DNA from: a virus
DNA: 64,000 bases
Virus record (IMG/VR): IMGVR_UViG_3300042154_001567
Location: 1-64,000 of that record
Direction: 5' to 3' (one strand)
Both the position numbers and the translations under genes were made by a program. Below, piece by piece: positions 33,001 through 42,017 of this stretch (position 1 is the first letter of the stretch; each line of letters starts with the position of its first letter). Below the pieces are notes generated by a model. The model saw nothing but the letters and a program-made list of their open reading frames with translations. It did no database searches and had not been told where the DNA came from.

Positions 33001-35486
33001 CATATGGTTGGTATTTTTATAATAATACAGACAGCCGTTATGATATGCTTATTGATGCATCAGGTAATGTTGGTATTGGTACAACAAGTCCGGGGGCTAA
33101 ACTTGAAGTAAATGGTAATATAAAATTAAGTGGTGCTGCTGGTGCTACCTCAACTCCAAGTTATATTTGGTTAGGTAATGACTATAGTAACGGTGTAACT
33201 AGAGATAAATTAAAAATATATTTATATAATTCAGGTGTAGAACAATATGGTTTTACTGTAGGTTCAATTGGTGATGTACAATATCACTCAAATGCATTTC
33301 ATGATTTTTATACTAATAACTCACTTTCTTTAAGAATTAACAGTAGTGGTAATGTAGGAATAGGAACGACTATACCTAATGGTAAGTTAAATGTTGTAGA
33401 TACTTTAAATAATGGTACTTATGGTGCTGTTAATATCACAAATAATGTGGCGAATGTTTCTTATGGACATGGTCTTATTATTAATGTACCTAATTTTGCT
33501 GTGGGATGGGGAGGTAATACAAACTACTCATTGGCAAAATTTATGGATGCGGGAGGGGATGCAGCGTGGATAGGAGGTGCACAATCATATTTTAGAGGTA
33601 ATGTAGGAATAGGAACAACTACTCCTGCAACTAAATTAGAAGTAGTCGGTGGATACATTAGTACTAAAGATGATGCTACTTATGGTGGTGCTTTTATGGA
33701 AGGTGCTAATGGGATTGCTTATTTTGGTTCATTAGGTAATGATGTTATTTCATTATATAGTGGTGGGGCAATTAAACTACAAATTAAATCTAACGGAAAT
33801 ACTTTAATCGGCACTACTACAGATTCAGGATATAAATTTTATGTAAATGGAAATGTATCTTTTGAATCAGGAAAAATATACACCGTAAATAATGCTAATG
33901 GAAATTCATTAGATATATATAATCATGCAGGTACAGGAGCTAATGCTTGGAGGCATATTTATGGTGGGTCTGGGACTGGGTATGGTGTTGGAGTAGGAGG
34001 ATATGGCATATATTACAATGGGAATTCAGGCTATAATCAAATAAACTTTCCAAATGGGGATGTTTATTTTGGGTATAACGTAGGTATTGGAACTAATAGT
34101 CCTATAGCAAAATTGACTGTTAATGAACTTCCGGTTGCAGAATTAGGGTCTACATCTTATGGGTCAGCAGTTATTCATGGAACAAATTATAATTTAAGCA
34201 ATACTCAAAGAGGAATTGTTGATATAAATTACATAGATGTTGCAGCTCAAGATAATGGTTCAACCTTGACATTTACTAATAACGCTGGTATGTTTGGGTA
34301 TGGATATTCTTATGTTGGAGTTGGACTAAAAGCTGGTAAAGAAAACTCTACTAATCAAAATCAAGCTACATATTTTGCAATTTCAACAAATAGTAATAGT
34401 GGATTTGCTGAAAGATTTAGAATATCTTCAACAGGTGCAGCAACCTTTTCTTCTTCGGTAACTACGGGTGGGGATATTATTGTTAATAATAGTACAAATC
34501 CATATTCAAGTACAAATCGTGGAGCTATATTTTTAAATGGAGTTACTAATTCGCTTTATGGATTTGGAGTTGGAGGTGTGGCTAAAGGGTATTTGTATCA
34601 TGAAGGTACTAATATGTATTTTGAAAATACGGTTAGTGGTGGATTTTTTAATATAGTTCAAGTTGGTGCGGGTTATATCGGGTTTCAAACAAATGGTTCT
34701 GAAAAAATGCGACTTAATTCAAGTGGTCAATTACTTTTAGGGACAAGCACAAGTAGTTCGTACTTGTTAGATGTAAATGGAGATACAAGAGTTACAGGAA
34801 CTTTATTAGCAGTATCAGCAGGTGGACAACCTGCAATGCAATTAAGTGGTAATAACCCTGATTATGCTCAATTAAAATTAATTAATACAAATGGTTATAA
34901 TTATGCTATAATATCAGGAATAACATCTCTTACAAATGCAGGATTTAGTATTAGAAATATAACATTAGGAACTGATATATTAACTCTTGCAGCAGCGGGT
35001 GCAGCAACATTCTCATCTTCAGTTACCGCTACCAACTTCATAGTACCCGGTGGAACATCAGCACAATTCTTAAAAGCAGATGGCTCATTAGATTCAAATG
35101 TATACCTTACATCAACAAGTAGCACATTCAGTTATACTTCAAGTGTAACTTTATCTCCTACATGGCAGAATACAGGCGTGAGTAGTACTAACTTAGGAAC
35201 AGGGACTTACCTTGTAAATTGTTTTGTTAATGATCACGCTGTAGGTGGGGAACAATATAGTTGCACCTATGCAGGGATTATGTATTTTTATGCAGGTGGA
35301 ACAAACGGATCAGATGCAAACGAGATTGTATTACACCATTCAGGTCATGCTGATCAGGGAAGATATCTTTATTTAAGAACATTAAATACTTATAATACGG
35401 ATGGTAAAACATACTTACAGATAAGCGGAAACGGAACAAATTCAGGAGCATCAAACTACCAATTTACATTTAAAAAATTATTATAA
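30063..35486 (+). CDS. Giant repeat fibre protein 1 (1807 aa)
   Basis: The N-terminus (MAIKFLTSQNIQAGTLTVST, then GGLVKYRTAAEVLSDIGAG) is a fibre anchor. The body has eight or so GNVGIGTTxP units, interleaved with GNVLIGTTTDSGYKLDVNG-type units and GAATFSSSVT units. These repeats form long beta-rich shafts of receptor-binding fibres in Bacteroidota phages and prophages. The C-terminal ~120 residues differ (TWQNTGVSSTNLGTGTYLVN...) and may bind the receptor. The usual S74 intramolecular chaperone is not visible. GC content looks higher than in the core genes. The repeats link it to the next gene. Confidence 0.85.
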   Translation: MAIKFLTSQNIQAGTLTVSTIANLTTASNTFLVSDGGLVKYRTAAEVLSDIGAGTGSVTSITITPGTGISGGGTITSSGTLTITNTDLGSSQAIFKNIAVAGESTIVADSNNDTLTFINGSNIAITTNATTDTITISASDTNNYPTSLAWDTATGILTLGRNGLSSLTVDLDNRYAELGTQVTNKLTKWNGSNVITESIIYDNGTNVGIGTTTPTVALQVNGSGSANNYRGVIRIINNSAEQWSGLSLPDNASSDANSSNYYFIGRGNSLANRELSFHIPTAANYGSGDQPLFRFASTGADNLMTIQAVTGNTYIKGNVGIGTTSPIDVLHVVGGISSTSLSNTLNGSIGSIQMGYDGTNGVIRTWNSSPIIIAAYNYQAFETTGAERMRIATSGNVLIGTTSGSFPLTVVGKIGANIFGDSYLEFPSNGHAILKANNDVFVGYSQNFVVKQNGYVGVGTTNPLYRLESTTTALFGTTAYGVLNIAGDNPAYIKIKTNIPFSYGAQGYTVNIKGFQYGSAQTLDLQVCWHQYADAFTSPTITSKGSFAPVVRLARENGLVVIVLTWGQYWPKLYVESVHNYINDGYANGWTWVDENVTGDKTVTLSYKNDFGDGFVKTAAGLVGIGTSNPTKKLDVIGQAAIGSGAQAIVGTDGTYAGYSTIGFGGTTNGYNRVFGNNGTGDGLFLAAATSQGISFWTNGANNRMYITSSGNVLINTTTDSGYKLDVNGTARVSGQVVSDTKFFVAGTPNVNSGDLISVRDLSATGSNTTFGGVFFNSSPGNDYSIGKLTENSVGFLQIRNGNNGAELLRIGSTGVTTITNLAGTGSRMVVADASGVLSTQAIPTGTVTGTGTTNYISKWTSGSALANSSIVDDGAGNVYVYSRLFQSNGTNQMIFGQWDGVNNRIEGSSGLPMYMVTYGSALKFGVSGDEKAQINSSGNLLIGTTTDAGYKLDVNGSIKSQGILFEKSPYETRSIGLDTYGWYFYNNTDSRYDMLIDASGNVGIGTTSPGAKLEVNGNIKLSGAAGATSTPSYIWLGNDYSNGVTRDKLKIYLYNSGVEQYGFTVGSIGDVQYHSNAFHDFYTNNSLSLRINSSGNVGIGTTIPNGKLNVVDTLNNGTYGAVNITNNVANVSYGHGLIINVPNFAVGWGGNTNYSLAKFMDAGGDAAWIGGAQSYFRGNVGIGTTTPATKLEVVGGYISTKDDATYGGAFMEGANGIAYFGSLGNDVISLYSGGAIKLQIKSNGNTLIGTTTDSGYKFYVNGNVSFESGKIYTVNNANGNSLDIYNHAGTGANAWRHIYGGSGTGYGVGVGGYGIYYNGNSGYNQINFPNGDVYFGYNVGIGTNSPIAKLTVNELPVAELGSTSYGSAVIHGTNYNLSNTQRGIVDINYIDVAAQDNGSTLTFTNNAGMFGYGYSYVGVGLKAGKENSTNQNQATYFAISTNSNSGFAERFRISSTGAATFSSSVTTGGDIIVNNSTNPYSSTNRGAIFLNGVTNSLYGFGVGGVAKGYLYHEGTNMYFENTVSGGFFNIVQVGAGYIGFQTNGSEKMRLNSSGQLLLGTSTSSSYLLDVNGDTRVTGTLLAVSAGGQPAMQLSGNNPDYAQLKLINTNGYNYAIISGITSLTNAGFSIRNITLGTDILTLAAAGAATFSSSVTATNFIVPGGTSAQFLKADGSLDSNVYLTSTSSTFSYTSSVTLSPTWQNTGVSSTNLGTGTYLVNCFVNDHAVGGEQYSCTYAGIMYFYAGGTNGSDANEIVLHHSGHADQGRYLYLRTLNTYNTDGKTYLQISGNGTNSGASNYQFTFKKLL

Positions 35487-35487
35487 T

Positions 35488-38400
35488 ATGTCAGTAAAAA
35501 TATCAAGCCTAAATACAGCTTCAACAATTTCTTCAGGGGATGACATTAACATTGCTGGAAACAACCCACTATATTTTAGTGATTGGGGTGGCGGATGGTT
35601 TATGCAGGATTCAGCTTGGATAAGGTCATATAACTCAAAGTCGTTATGGATTGGTGCAGGGGTTATTGGTGGGGATGGTGGTTTGACAATTGGATATGGT
35701 GGTACAAGTTATGGTACAAATAATGCTATTATAGCAGGGTTAGTAGGTATTGGAACGACAAGTCCTAGTGCTAAATTACATATTGGAGAAAGTGGAGCTG
35801 CTGCTCAATTATGGCTTCAAAGAACTGACGGTTATAACCCTATTAAATTAATTGGAGGAACATTGTCTGATGGGAATGGGTTTAAAATAACAATGAACAC
35901 TACTGATGCTTTTGCTATCACCTCCACAGGCAACGTAGGAATAGGAACGACTAGTCCTTTGGCTAAGCTAGATGTAGAAACATCAGCTGCCGGATATGCT
36001 GCTATAATAAAAAATACTAGTGCAGGAGGGGATTATCTTAAAATGATAGGCGACTCAGGTAATACGGTTTTTGAGTTTGGTTCAGGAGGTACAGGTGGAG
36101 AAGGATTTGTTAATATATATTCAGACGCAGTCCAAAAAATACTTTTTGATGCAAACGGTGCTTCTTACTTTAATGCAGGTAATGTTGGTATAGGGACAAC
36201 AAGTCCAAACTCAAATTTAACTGTTAGTGGAACAACAAGTTTATTTAATGGAGCTTCAACTGCGGGGGCTGTTGAAGCTGGACACTCAGAAATAATAACA
36301 ACTGGATTTAATATAGATGCGGGTGCTTCTCTTGATATTAGCAATATTAATGTTACATTAAATAAATGGAAAGTTATAATTAAAGGAGGATTTGCAAATA
36401 ATTATGAAGGAGCAGGTTTAATTTCATCATCTTTAGAAATTGAAGTAGATAGTAATTCTCCAACAATAGATATAGGTTCAACAGATTTAACTTTTTCTAG
36501 AAATAGTAGTACAGGTAAGTTACAAGTAACAAATACTAATAGCTCTGGGTTTAGAGTTGGTTTTGTTGGAACAATACAAATAATAAATTATCCAATATCT
36601 ATACTTCCTACTACTTCAAAAATTATCCTTGGTAAAGTTGGTATAGGTACAACTACTCCTGCAACTAAATTACAAGTAGTTGGCGGGTATATTAGCACTA
36701 AAGATAACGCTGCTTATGGTGGTGCTTTTATGGAAGGTGATAATGGTGTTGTTCATTTTGGTTCGTTAGGTACTGATAATGTAAGTTTATACTCAAGTGG
36801 TACTCGTTTATTTATAAATGGAACAACAGGGAATATTGGAATTGGAACAACAAATCCTAGTGCTAAATTACAAACAGTATCCTCAGGTTTAGGAGATGGA
36901 GGAGGTATTAGAATTACTAACACCGGAGCAGGAGGAGATGATTATAGAATATGGCCTACAGCAACAGTAAATGGTGAAGGTGCTGGTAAACTTATATTCT
37001 CTAATAATGGAGGAAATGTATTAACATTAACAAGTGGAGGAAATGTAGGTATTGGGACTACTAGTCCTAGTGCACCACTTACTGTAGCGGGCACAACTGA
37101 TTTAGCTTGGGCAGCATCAACATCTAAATTACAAATATCAAGAAATTCAACAGTTGCAAGGCTTCAAAACTACGAAAACGGATCCGCCTCTACTAACCTA
37201 GCACTCCAGTGGGAAGGCGGTAACGTAGGTATTGGTACTACTAGTCCAAACAGAACATTAAGTGTAAATGGTATTATAGGAGTTGCTTCGGGAACTGCTA
37301 ATACACAACAATTAGTATTTAATATAGATAGCGGAGCAAGTTATATTACATCTTCTTATTTTGGTTCATCTTCATATGTACCTATGTATTTTGAAACAGG
37401 GGGTGCAGTTAGATTAGCAATTCAAACTAATGGTAATATTGGAATCGGCACAACCACAGATGCAGGCTACAAGTTAGACGTAAATGGTAGTGGTAGGTTT
37501 AGTTCAATTTTAACAATTTCTACTGCTATTAGTATAAACCCAGCGGACTATGTTAACAATGTTGTAATTGGAAATGTTGGTGATAGTGCTTGGAGAGCAA
37601 AAGGAATTGGTGGAAGTGCAGCGGCTAATCATAATTGGACTATTGCTCACAATGGATCAAATTTATATTTTGGAATATCTAATGGGGTTACAGCAAGTCT
37701 GGTAAGTTGGTTAGTAGTTTCTCCTAGTGGTGCAGTAGAATTCAATTCTCTTGCAGGCACAGGTAGCAGGATGGTAGTGGCGGATGCATCAGGTGTTTTA
37801 TCAACCCAAACAATTCCCACAGGAACTGTTACAGGAACAGGAACAACTAATTATTTACCAAAGTTTACAGGAGCAAGTGCTTTAGGGGATTCTCAAATAT
37901 TTGATAATGGTAGTGGTGTAACAATTAATGGAACAACAGTAGGAGAGAAATTTAATGTTAATGGTTATATTGGATTGCAAAACGCAGGTGTTCAAAAATG
38001 GCACTTTGGAGCAAATGCAAGTAATGCTTTAGTATTCTCAAGGAGTGGTGTTGCTGATAGAATGGTATTAGATTCTGATGGTAATGTAGGAATAGGAACT
38101 ACTACTCCAAATAGAAAATTAACTATTGAAGGGACTTCTAATGCTTATATGTCTTTTAATGCAACTTCAAATAGAAATACTACAATAGGAAGTGATGGAG
38201 TTGGTAATTTTGTTGTATTTGATGATACTTTTGGAGATTATAGAATGGCTATATTTTCAGATGGAAATCTTGCTATAAATAGAAGCACCAACGCAGGCTA
38301 CAAGTTAGATGTAAATGGTACTGCAAGAGTACAAGGTCAATTATCGGTTAATCATTCTTTAAGTAGTAATTATGGTGCTGTTATTTATAACACATCAGCA

Positions 38401-39846
38401 ACAGGCGAAGGTTTAGTAGTAAGAGGTGGTTCAACTGCTTCACATACTTCTTTTGCAGTTCAACCTTATGATGGTTCAGTTGCTTTATTTAGTGTTGTAG
38501 CTTCAGGTGCAGCAACTTTTTCTTCTTCGGTAACGGCTACAAACTTTATAGGAGCAGGTACAGGATTAACAGGGACAGCATCTAGTTTAAGTATTGGGGG
38601 TAACGCTACTACTGCAACAAACATATCTAATACAGGTACTGTAACTCTTGCAACTGCAACTGAAGCAAATAGTATTTATATTACACAACCTTCATATACA
38701 ACTGACACTCCTGTAAAATTATTAAACTTTGCTTGGTATAGTGATGTATGGCAAATGGGTAATATTAGAAGTGGGGGTGTTGCTTCAAATGGATTTGGAA
38801 TATATTTATCTGGTTCTGAAAAAATACGCATTGCTACTTCAGGTAATTTACTAATTGGCACAACAACAGATTCAGGCTACAAATTAGATGTAAATGGTAG
38901 TGGTAGGTTTACTAATAGTGTTTATTCAGAAAGTGTAAACGCTTATGTTTTAAACCAAACAGGCAATATAACTGATACTAAAATATGGTCAATTCAAAAC
39001 TTGCCTTCAAGCGGACAATTAAGAATAAGAGCATTAAATGATAATCTTACAAGTGGTATAAACGCTATTGTAATTTCAAGAACAGATATATCAAGCGTAT
39101 CACTTGATTTTAATGGTGCAGCAACTTTTTCTTCTTCGGTAACTGCAGTAGGTGCATTATTTACTTCATCTACAGAAACAAGAGGTAATATAAGAACAAC
39201 ATTTACAAGCGATAATTCATATTATAGTTTATTTAGTAATGATGGAGCTTTAAATTTAGATACTTATGGAGTAGGTGGTTTTATGAACTTTAAAATATTA
39301 GGTTCAACTAAATTTACAATAGCTAATTCAGGTGCAGCAACATTTTCAAATAGTTTAACTACTACAAATGGATATATTTCTGCAAATTATAATGCAGGAG
39401 ATGTAATAATTTGGGGTGGTATAGCCCCTTACGCAAATGTATATGGAGCATTATCTTGGGATGTTGATAAAGCGATTGTTAAAGGAAGAGGTGGTTATGC
39501 ATTAGGACTATATGTAGATAATAATGTTTCTAAGGGGATTACTATTGCTACTTCAGGTGCAGCAACTTTTTCTTCTTCGGTAACGGCAGGTTCATTTATA
39601 AAATCAGGTGGTACAGCCGCTCAATTTTTAAAGGCGGATGGTAGTATTGATTCAAATACCTATGCAACAACATCGGCATTAGCTGCTTACTTATCATTAT
39701 CAGGTGGCACAATTACAGGCGATTTAACGGTAAATAACAAGGTTTATGTAGGAACACATGGTTGCTACTTTGAAGAGGTTTTAATAGGCTCTACATACGA
39801 ATTAAGGGTAGTAGATTCAGCAGGTAACATGACGGTATTATCATAA
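35488..39846 (+). CDS. Giant repeat fibre protein 2, paralogue of protein 1 (1452 aa)
   Basis: Same design as the preceding gene, starting one base after its stop. It has about nine GNVGIGTTxP units, three GYKLDVNG units and several GAATFSSSVTA units. Blocks such as LAGTGSRMVVADASGVLS and 'TKLQVVGGYISTKD' recur in both proteins at matching places, so the pair arose by duplication or exchanges segments. The C-terminus (LSGGTITGDLTVNNKVYVG, then YELRVVDSAGNMTVLS) is unrelated to that of protein 1 and has no S74 motif. It is probably an alternative or partner fibre with a different receptor specificity. Confidence 0.85.
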   Translation: MSVKISSLNTASTISSGDDINIAGNNPLYFSDWGGGWFMQDSAWIRSYNSKSLWIGAGVIGGDGGLTIGYGGTSYGTNNAIIAGLVGIGTTSPSAKLHIGESGAAAQLWLQRTDGYNPIKLIGGTLSDGNGFKITMNTTDAFAITSTGNVGIGTTSPLAKLDVETSAAGYAAIIKNTSAGGDYLKMIGDSGNTVFEFGSGGTGGEGFVNIYSDAVQKILFDANGASYFNAGNVGIGTTSPNSNLTVSGTTSLFNGASTAGAVEAGHSEIITTGFNIDAGASLDISNINVTLNKWKVIIKGGFANNYEGAGLISSSLEIEVDSNSPTIDIGSTDLTFSRNSSTGKLQVTNTNSSGFRVGFVGTIQIINYPISILPTTSKIILGKVGIGTTTPATKLQVVGGYISTKDNAAYGGAFMEGDNGVVHFGSLGTDNVSLYSSGTRLFINGTTGNIGIGTTNPSAKLQTVSSGLGDGGGIRITNTGAGGDDYRIWPTATVNGEGAGKLIFSNNGGNVLTLTSGGNVGIGTTSPSAPLTVAGTTDLAWAASTSKLQISRNSTVARLQNYENGSASTNLALQWEGGNVGIGTTSPNRTLSVNGIIGVASGTANTQQLVFNIDSGASYITSSYFGSSSYVPMYFETGGAVRLAIQTNGNIGIGTTTDAGYKLDVNGSGRFSSILTISTAISINPADYVNNVVIGNVGDSAWRAKGIGGSAAANHNWTIAHNGSNLYFGISNGVTASLVSWLVVSPSGAVEFNSLAGTGSRMVVADASGVLSTQTIPTGTVTGTGTTNYLPKFTGASALGDSQIFDNGSGVTINGTTVGEKFNVNGYIGLQNAGVQKWHFGANASNALVFSRSGVADRMVLDSDGNVGIGTTTPNRKLTIEGTSNAYMSFNATSNRNTTIGSDGVGNFVVFDDTFGDYRMAIFSDGNLAINRSTNAGYKLDVNGTARVQGQLSVNHSLSSNYGAVIYNTSATGEGLVVRGGSTASHTSFAVQPYDGSVALFSVVASGAATFSSSVTATNFIGAGTGLTGTASSLSIGGNATTATNISNTGTVTLATATEANSIYITQPSYTTDTPVKLLNFAWYSDVWQMGNIRSGGVASNGFGIYLSGSEKIRIATSGNLLIGTTTDSGYKLDVNGSGRFTNSVYSESVNAYVLNQTGNITDTKIWSIQNLPSSGQLRIRALNDNLTSGINAIVISRTDISSVSLDFNGAATFSSSVTAVGALFTSSTETRGNIRTTFTSDNSYYSLFSNDGALNLDTYGVGGFMNFKILGSTKFTIANSGAATFSNSLTTTNGYISANYNAGDVIIWGGIAPYANVYGALSWDVDKAIVKGRGGYALGLYVDNNVSKGITIATSGAATFSSSVTAGSFIKSGGTAAQFLKADGSIDSNTYATTSALAAYLSLSGGTITGDLTVNNKVYVGTHGCYFEEVLIGSTYELRVVDSAGNMTVLS

Positions 39847-40328
39847 TGGGATTATCAACGACATATAAATTAAATACCGAAAGGCAGACTTGGGAGGACA
39901 ATAATGTCACCGAAGATGCTGACCATAATGTAGGCACATTTTTTGTATCAAAATATAATAATCAATCAGGGCAATACCCAATGACTACCTTTAAGATAAT
40001 TGTTGCCTATAAGGACACAGCTAATAGCATTGTTGATGCGGAGTTATATGTAGTGGTTATAGATTTAAATACAACTATAGAGTTTTTACCTGAAGGGGAT
40101 ACTGTACAAAACTTTTTCCCTTTAACCGCACCTACAGATTGGACAAAATATGGGCATTTGATAGCTACACATATTTCTAATGTAGAAGATTTTTTCTCTA
40201 TTACATTGTCTTATAATACTACTACTGGAGAAGGGCACCTTTATGATGTTATTGTACATACGCCAAGATTAATAAGTGGTACAGCAACAATGATTGCAGA
40301 TGTTTATACTTATACATTGATACAATAA
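39846..40328 (+). CDS. Fibre-module accessory protein (160 aa)
   Basis: A soluble, beta-like protein with many aromatic and threonine residues, starting inside the stop of the giant fibre (TAATG). 'FFVSKYNNQSGQYPMTTFKIIVAYKD' and 'HLYDVIVHTPRLISGTATMI' suggest a compact beta sandwich. No homologue is recognised. Linkage makes it a fibre tip, trimerisation or assembly partner. Confidence 0.6.
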   Translation: MGLSTTYKLNTERQTWEDNNVTEDADHNVGTFFVSKYNNQSGQYPMTTFKIIVAYKDTANSIVDAELYVVVIDLNTTIEFLPEGDTVQNFFPLTAPTDWTKYGHLIATHISNVEDFFSITLSYNTTTGEGHLYDVIVHTPRLISGTATMIADVYTYTLIQ

Positions 40329-40684
40329 TGGCTACAAAATTAATAAGATACGATGGGGTTAATGACCCACAACAGAATATAGTGACAATAGATTTATCAG
40401 CTATTACAAGTTCGAATTGTTTTACGATAGATATACTATATTCATGTAGAAATTTAACTAATTCAACTATGGAGGAAGCTGGATTATATAGATATATTAA
40501 TACCTATGCTAAATACGGATCAAGTAGTTATGCTGTTTTAGATGAGCGTTTAATTTTAGAGTTTTATTTGGGTACACTCCAATATAATATGACATCTAAT
40601 ATTTCGGGTAATACTTTATATTTAGATTTATCAAGCACCAACACAGATTCAACTGTTTTATTTGACTGTAAATTAGAATATTAA
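40328..40684 (+). CDS. Fibre-module accessory protein (118 aa)
   Basis: Starts inside the preceding stop codon (TAATG). The product is beta-like and ends TVLFDCKLEY. Its ending resembles that of the next protein (TICIIDYKINFY), so the two may be related small domains. No known family. Confidence 0.6.
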   Translation: MATKLIRYDGVNDPQQNIVTIDLSAITSSNCFTIDILYSCRNLTNSTMEEAGLYRYINTYAKYGSSSYAVLDERLILEFYLGTLQYNMTSNISGNTLYLDLSSTNTDSTVLFDCKLEY

Positions 40685-41070
40685 TGTATACCTACAGAAA
40701 GAAAATACAATTATCTCATTCAGCTACAGCAAGTGGCTTTAGCGATATTAATGTATTAAGTTTATCAGGATTTGGCACAAATAAAATAGCAGATGTTGAG
40801 GTAAAGGTAACTGCATATGATGTAGCTAACGCAAAATCTTCTATAGTATATTATAGAAATGTTGAAGTTATAGACTCAGCTGCTGCCCCCTCGTACTATA
40901 ATTCTAATGATTCTTCATTTTTTTATAGGGAGGATACTTCAACAGCCGCCTATGTTTATGATGTTGCATACAACCAAACTACTTCAAATATTGTTATTAG
41001 GGCTTCTAATCCAACCGCTACTACCTTAAATACTATTTGTATAATAGACTATAAAATCAATTTTTATTAA
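40684..41070 (+). CDS. Fibre-module accessory protein (128 aa)
   Basis: Third of the three TAATG-coupled small genes after the giant fibres. The sequence 'GFGTNKIADVEVKVTAYDVANAKSSIVYYRNVEVID' is beta-like, acidic to neutral, with tyrosines typical of surface-exposed viral proteins. Tyrosine- and threonine-rich proteins of this kind may cap the fibre. Function unknown. Confidence 0.6.
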   Translation: MYTYRKKIQLSHSATASGFSDINVLSLSGFGTNKIADVEVKVTAYDVANAKSSIVYYRNVEVIDSAAAPSYYNSNDSSFFYREDTSTAAYVYDVAYNQTTSNIVIRASNPTATTLNTICIIDYKINFY

Positions 41071-41077
41071 AAAAAAT

Positions 41078-41128
41078 ACTTATATTTGCTTAAATTAGAA
41101 AAATAAATACTTACCTTTACTTAAATTA
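41078..41128 (+). promoter_or_regulatory. Promoter box TATATTTG with tandem repeat
   Basis: TATATTTG (41081-41088) matches TAnnTTTG and lies inside ACTTATATTTGCTTAAATTA (41078-41097). A near copy, ACTTACCTTTACTTAAATTA (41109-41128), follows 31 bases later, 17 of 20 identical. Only the first retains the TAnnTTTG box. The ATG of the next gene is at 41136. Confidence 0.5.
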
Positions 41129-41135
41129 AAAAAAA

Positions 41136-41414
41136 ATGGAAACAACACCTATGACAAATGGCTTAAAGCCTATCGAACCAGTAGTAGTACCCACATTAGG
41201 AACAGCTACTCAATTGTATGTACAAGCTAATAGCTTCTCAGCTTCAGCTGTAAATTGTACTTTATACTATTACTTAGCTGATGCTAATGGTATGCAATTA
41301 TTACAAGGAAATGTGCAAATGACTGACGAGCAATTCGCAACATGGGGTACTGATAACTCAGTATTGTATGAAATTGTTGCTGATGAAAAAGGCTTAGTTC
41401 TTATTGAAGAATAA
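41136..41414 (+). CDS. Uncharacterised small virion-region protein (92 aa)
   Basis: The product has a short polar start and a beta-rich body (TQLYVQANSFSASAVNCTLYYYLAD...GNVQMTDEQFATWGTDNSVLYEIV). This pattern occurs in small proteins beside Bacteroidota phage fibre genes. I see no enzymatic motif. It has its own promoter candidate, so it may be needed in larger amounts than the fibres. Confidence 0.65.
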   Translation: METTPMTNGLKPIEPVVVPTLGTATQLYVQANSFSASAVNCTLYYYLADANGMQLLQGNVQMTDEQFATWGTDNSVLYEIVADEKGLVLIEE

Positions 41415-41431
41415 TTTAAATTTAAATCTAT

Positions 41432-41890
41432 ATGAATCAAAAGAAAAAAGCTACACTAAAGCTATCTCAAATCATGTCTTTAGAGGCAGAGATAGGCGGT
41501 TTACAAAACCAACAAACAGGTGAATCAATTTTAAAAGGCTTATTAAGTCATAAAATGCCAATGATTGCCAAGTTTAAATTAAAAATGTTACTTAACTCTT
41601 TGTCAACTATTAAGAAGGCAAATGATGAGTTAAGGGAAGAGTTGATTAAAGAGTATGGTACGGAAGGTGAGAACGGTTCTATTTCAATCCCCATGTATGT
41701 AGATGCAGAGGCAGAAGTAAAAGAGTTTAACCCTAAGTACGTTGAGTTCGCTAACAAAATGGAAGAGCTATTAGCTAAAGAAATTGAGTTTGAATTTGAA
41801 GAAATTTCTATGGAAGAGTTGAAAGACCTAGATACTGAGGAGTCATATCCTGCGTTCATGGACTTGCTTATCTTAGTAATGGAAAAGTAA
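41432..41890 (+). CDS. Uncharacterised helical protein (152 aa)
   Basis: A helical, highly charged protein with repeated leucines in the first part (LSQIMSLEAEIGGLQNQQTG) and an acidic second half (MEELLAKEIEFEFEEISMEELKDLD). No motif is named. Its composition suits an assembly chaperone or a small scaffold. A strong terminator follows. Confidence 0.6.
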   Translation: MNQKKKATLKLSQIMSLEAEIGGLQNQQTGESILKGLLSHKMPMIAKFKLKMLLNSLSTIKKANDELREELIKEYGTEGENGSISIPMYVDAEAEVKEFNPKYVEFANKMEELLAKEIEFEFEEISMEELKDLDTEESYPAFMDLLILVMEK

Positions 41891-41911
41891 TAGCACATTC
41901 TCTACCCAAAT

Positions 41912-41944
41912 TAAGCCACGCAGAAATGTGTGGCTTTTTTTATT
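41912..41944 (+). terminator. Rho-independent terminator
   Basis: AGCCAC (41914-41919) pairs with GTGGCT (41930-41935), with a flanking purine/pyrimidine match, and a run of seven T residues follows. Confidence 0.88.
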
Positions 41945-41951
41945 ATATTTG
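41944..41951 (+). promoter_or_regulatory. TATATTTG promoter box
   Basis: TATATTTG matches TAnnTTTG, immediately after the terminator and 67 bases before the next ATG. It is followed by TAATATTA, as in other boxes here. Confidence 0.5.
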
Positions 41952-42017
41952 TAATATTAAATAATGACTATATAGAATTAAAGAAGGTAAATTTTAATTT
42001 AAATAAAAAATAAAGTT

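Noticed and set aside
34901-35125. Minus-strand frames inside the fibre, capsid and terminase genes
   Set aside because: They are antisense shadows with no leader, no family resemblance and full overlap with strongly supported genes.
30063-39846. Diversity-generating retroelement acting on the repeat fibres
   Set aside because: No reverse transcriptase and no template/variable repeat pair with adenine changes is visible; the shared blocks look like ordinary homologous repeats.
30063-39846. CRISPR-like array from the GNVGIGTT repeats
   Set aside because: Repeats are in frame, imperfect and irregularly spaced inside coding sequence.
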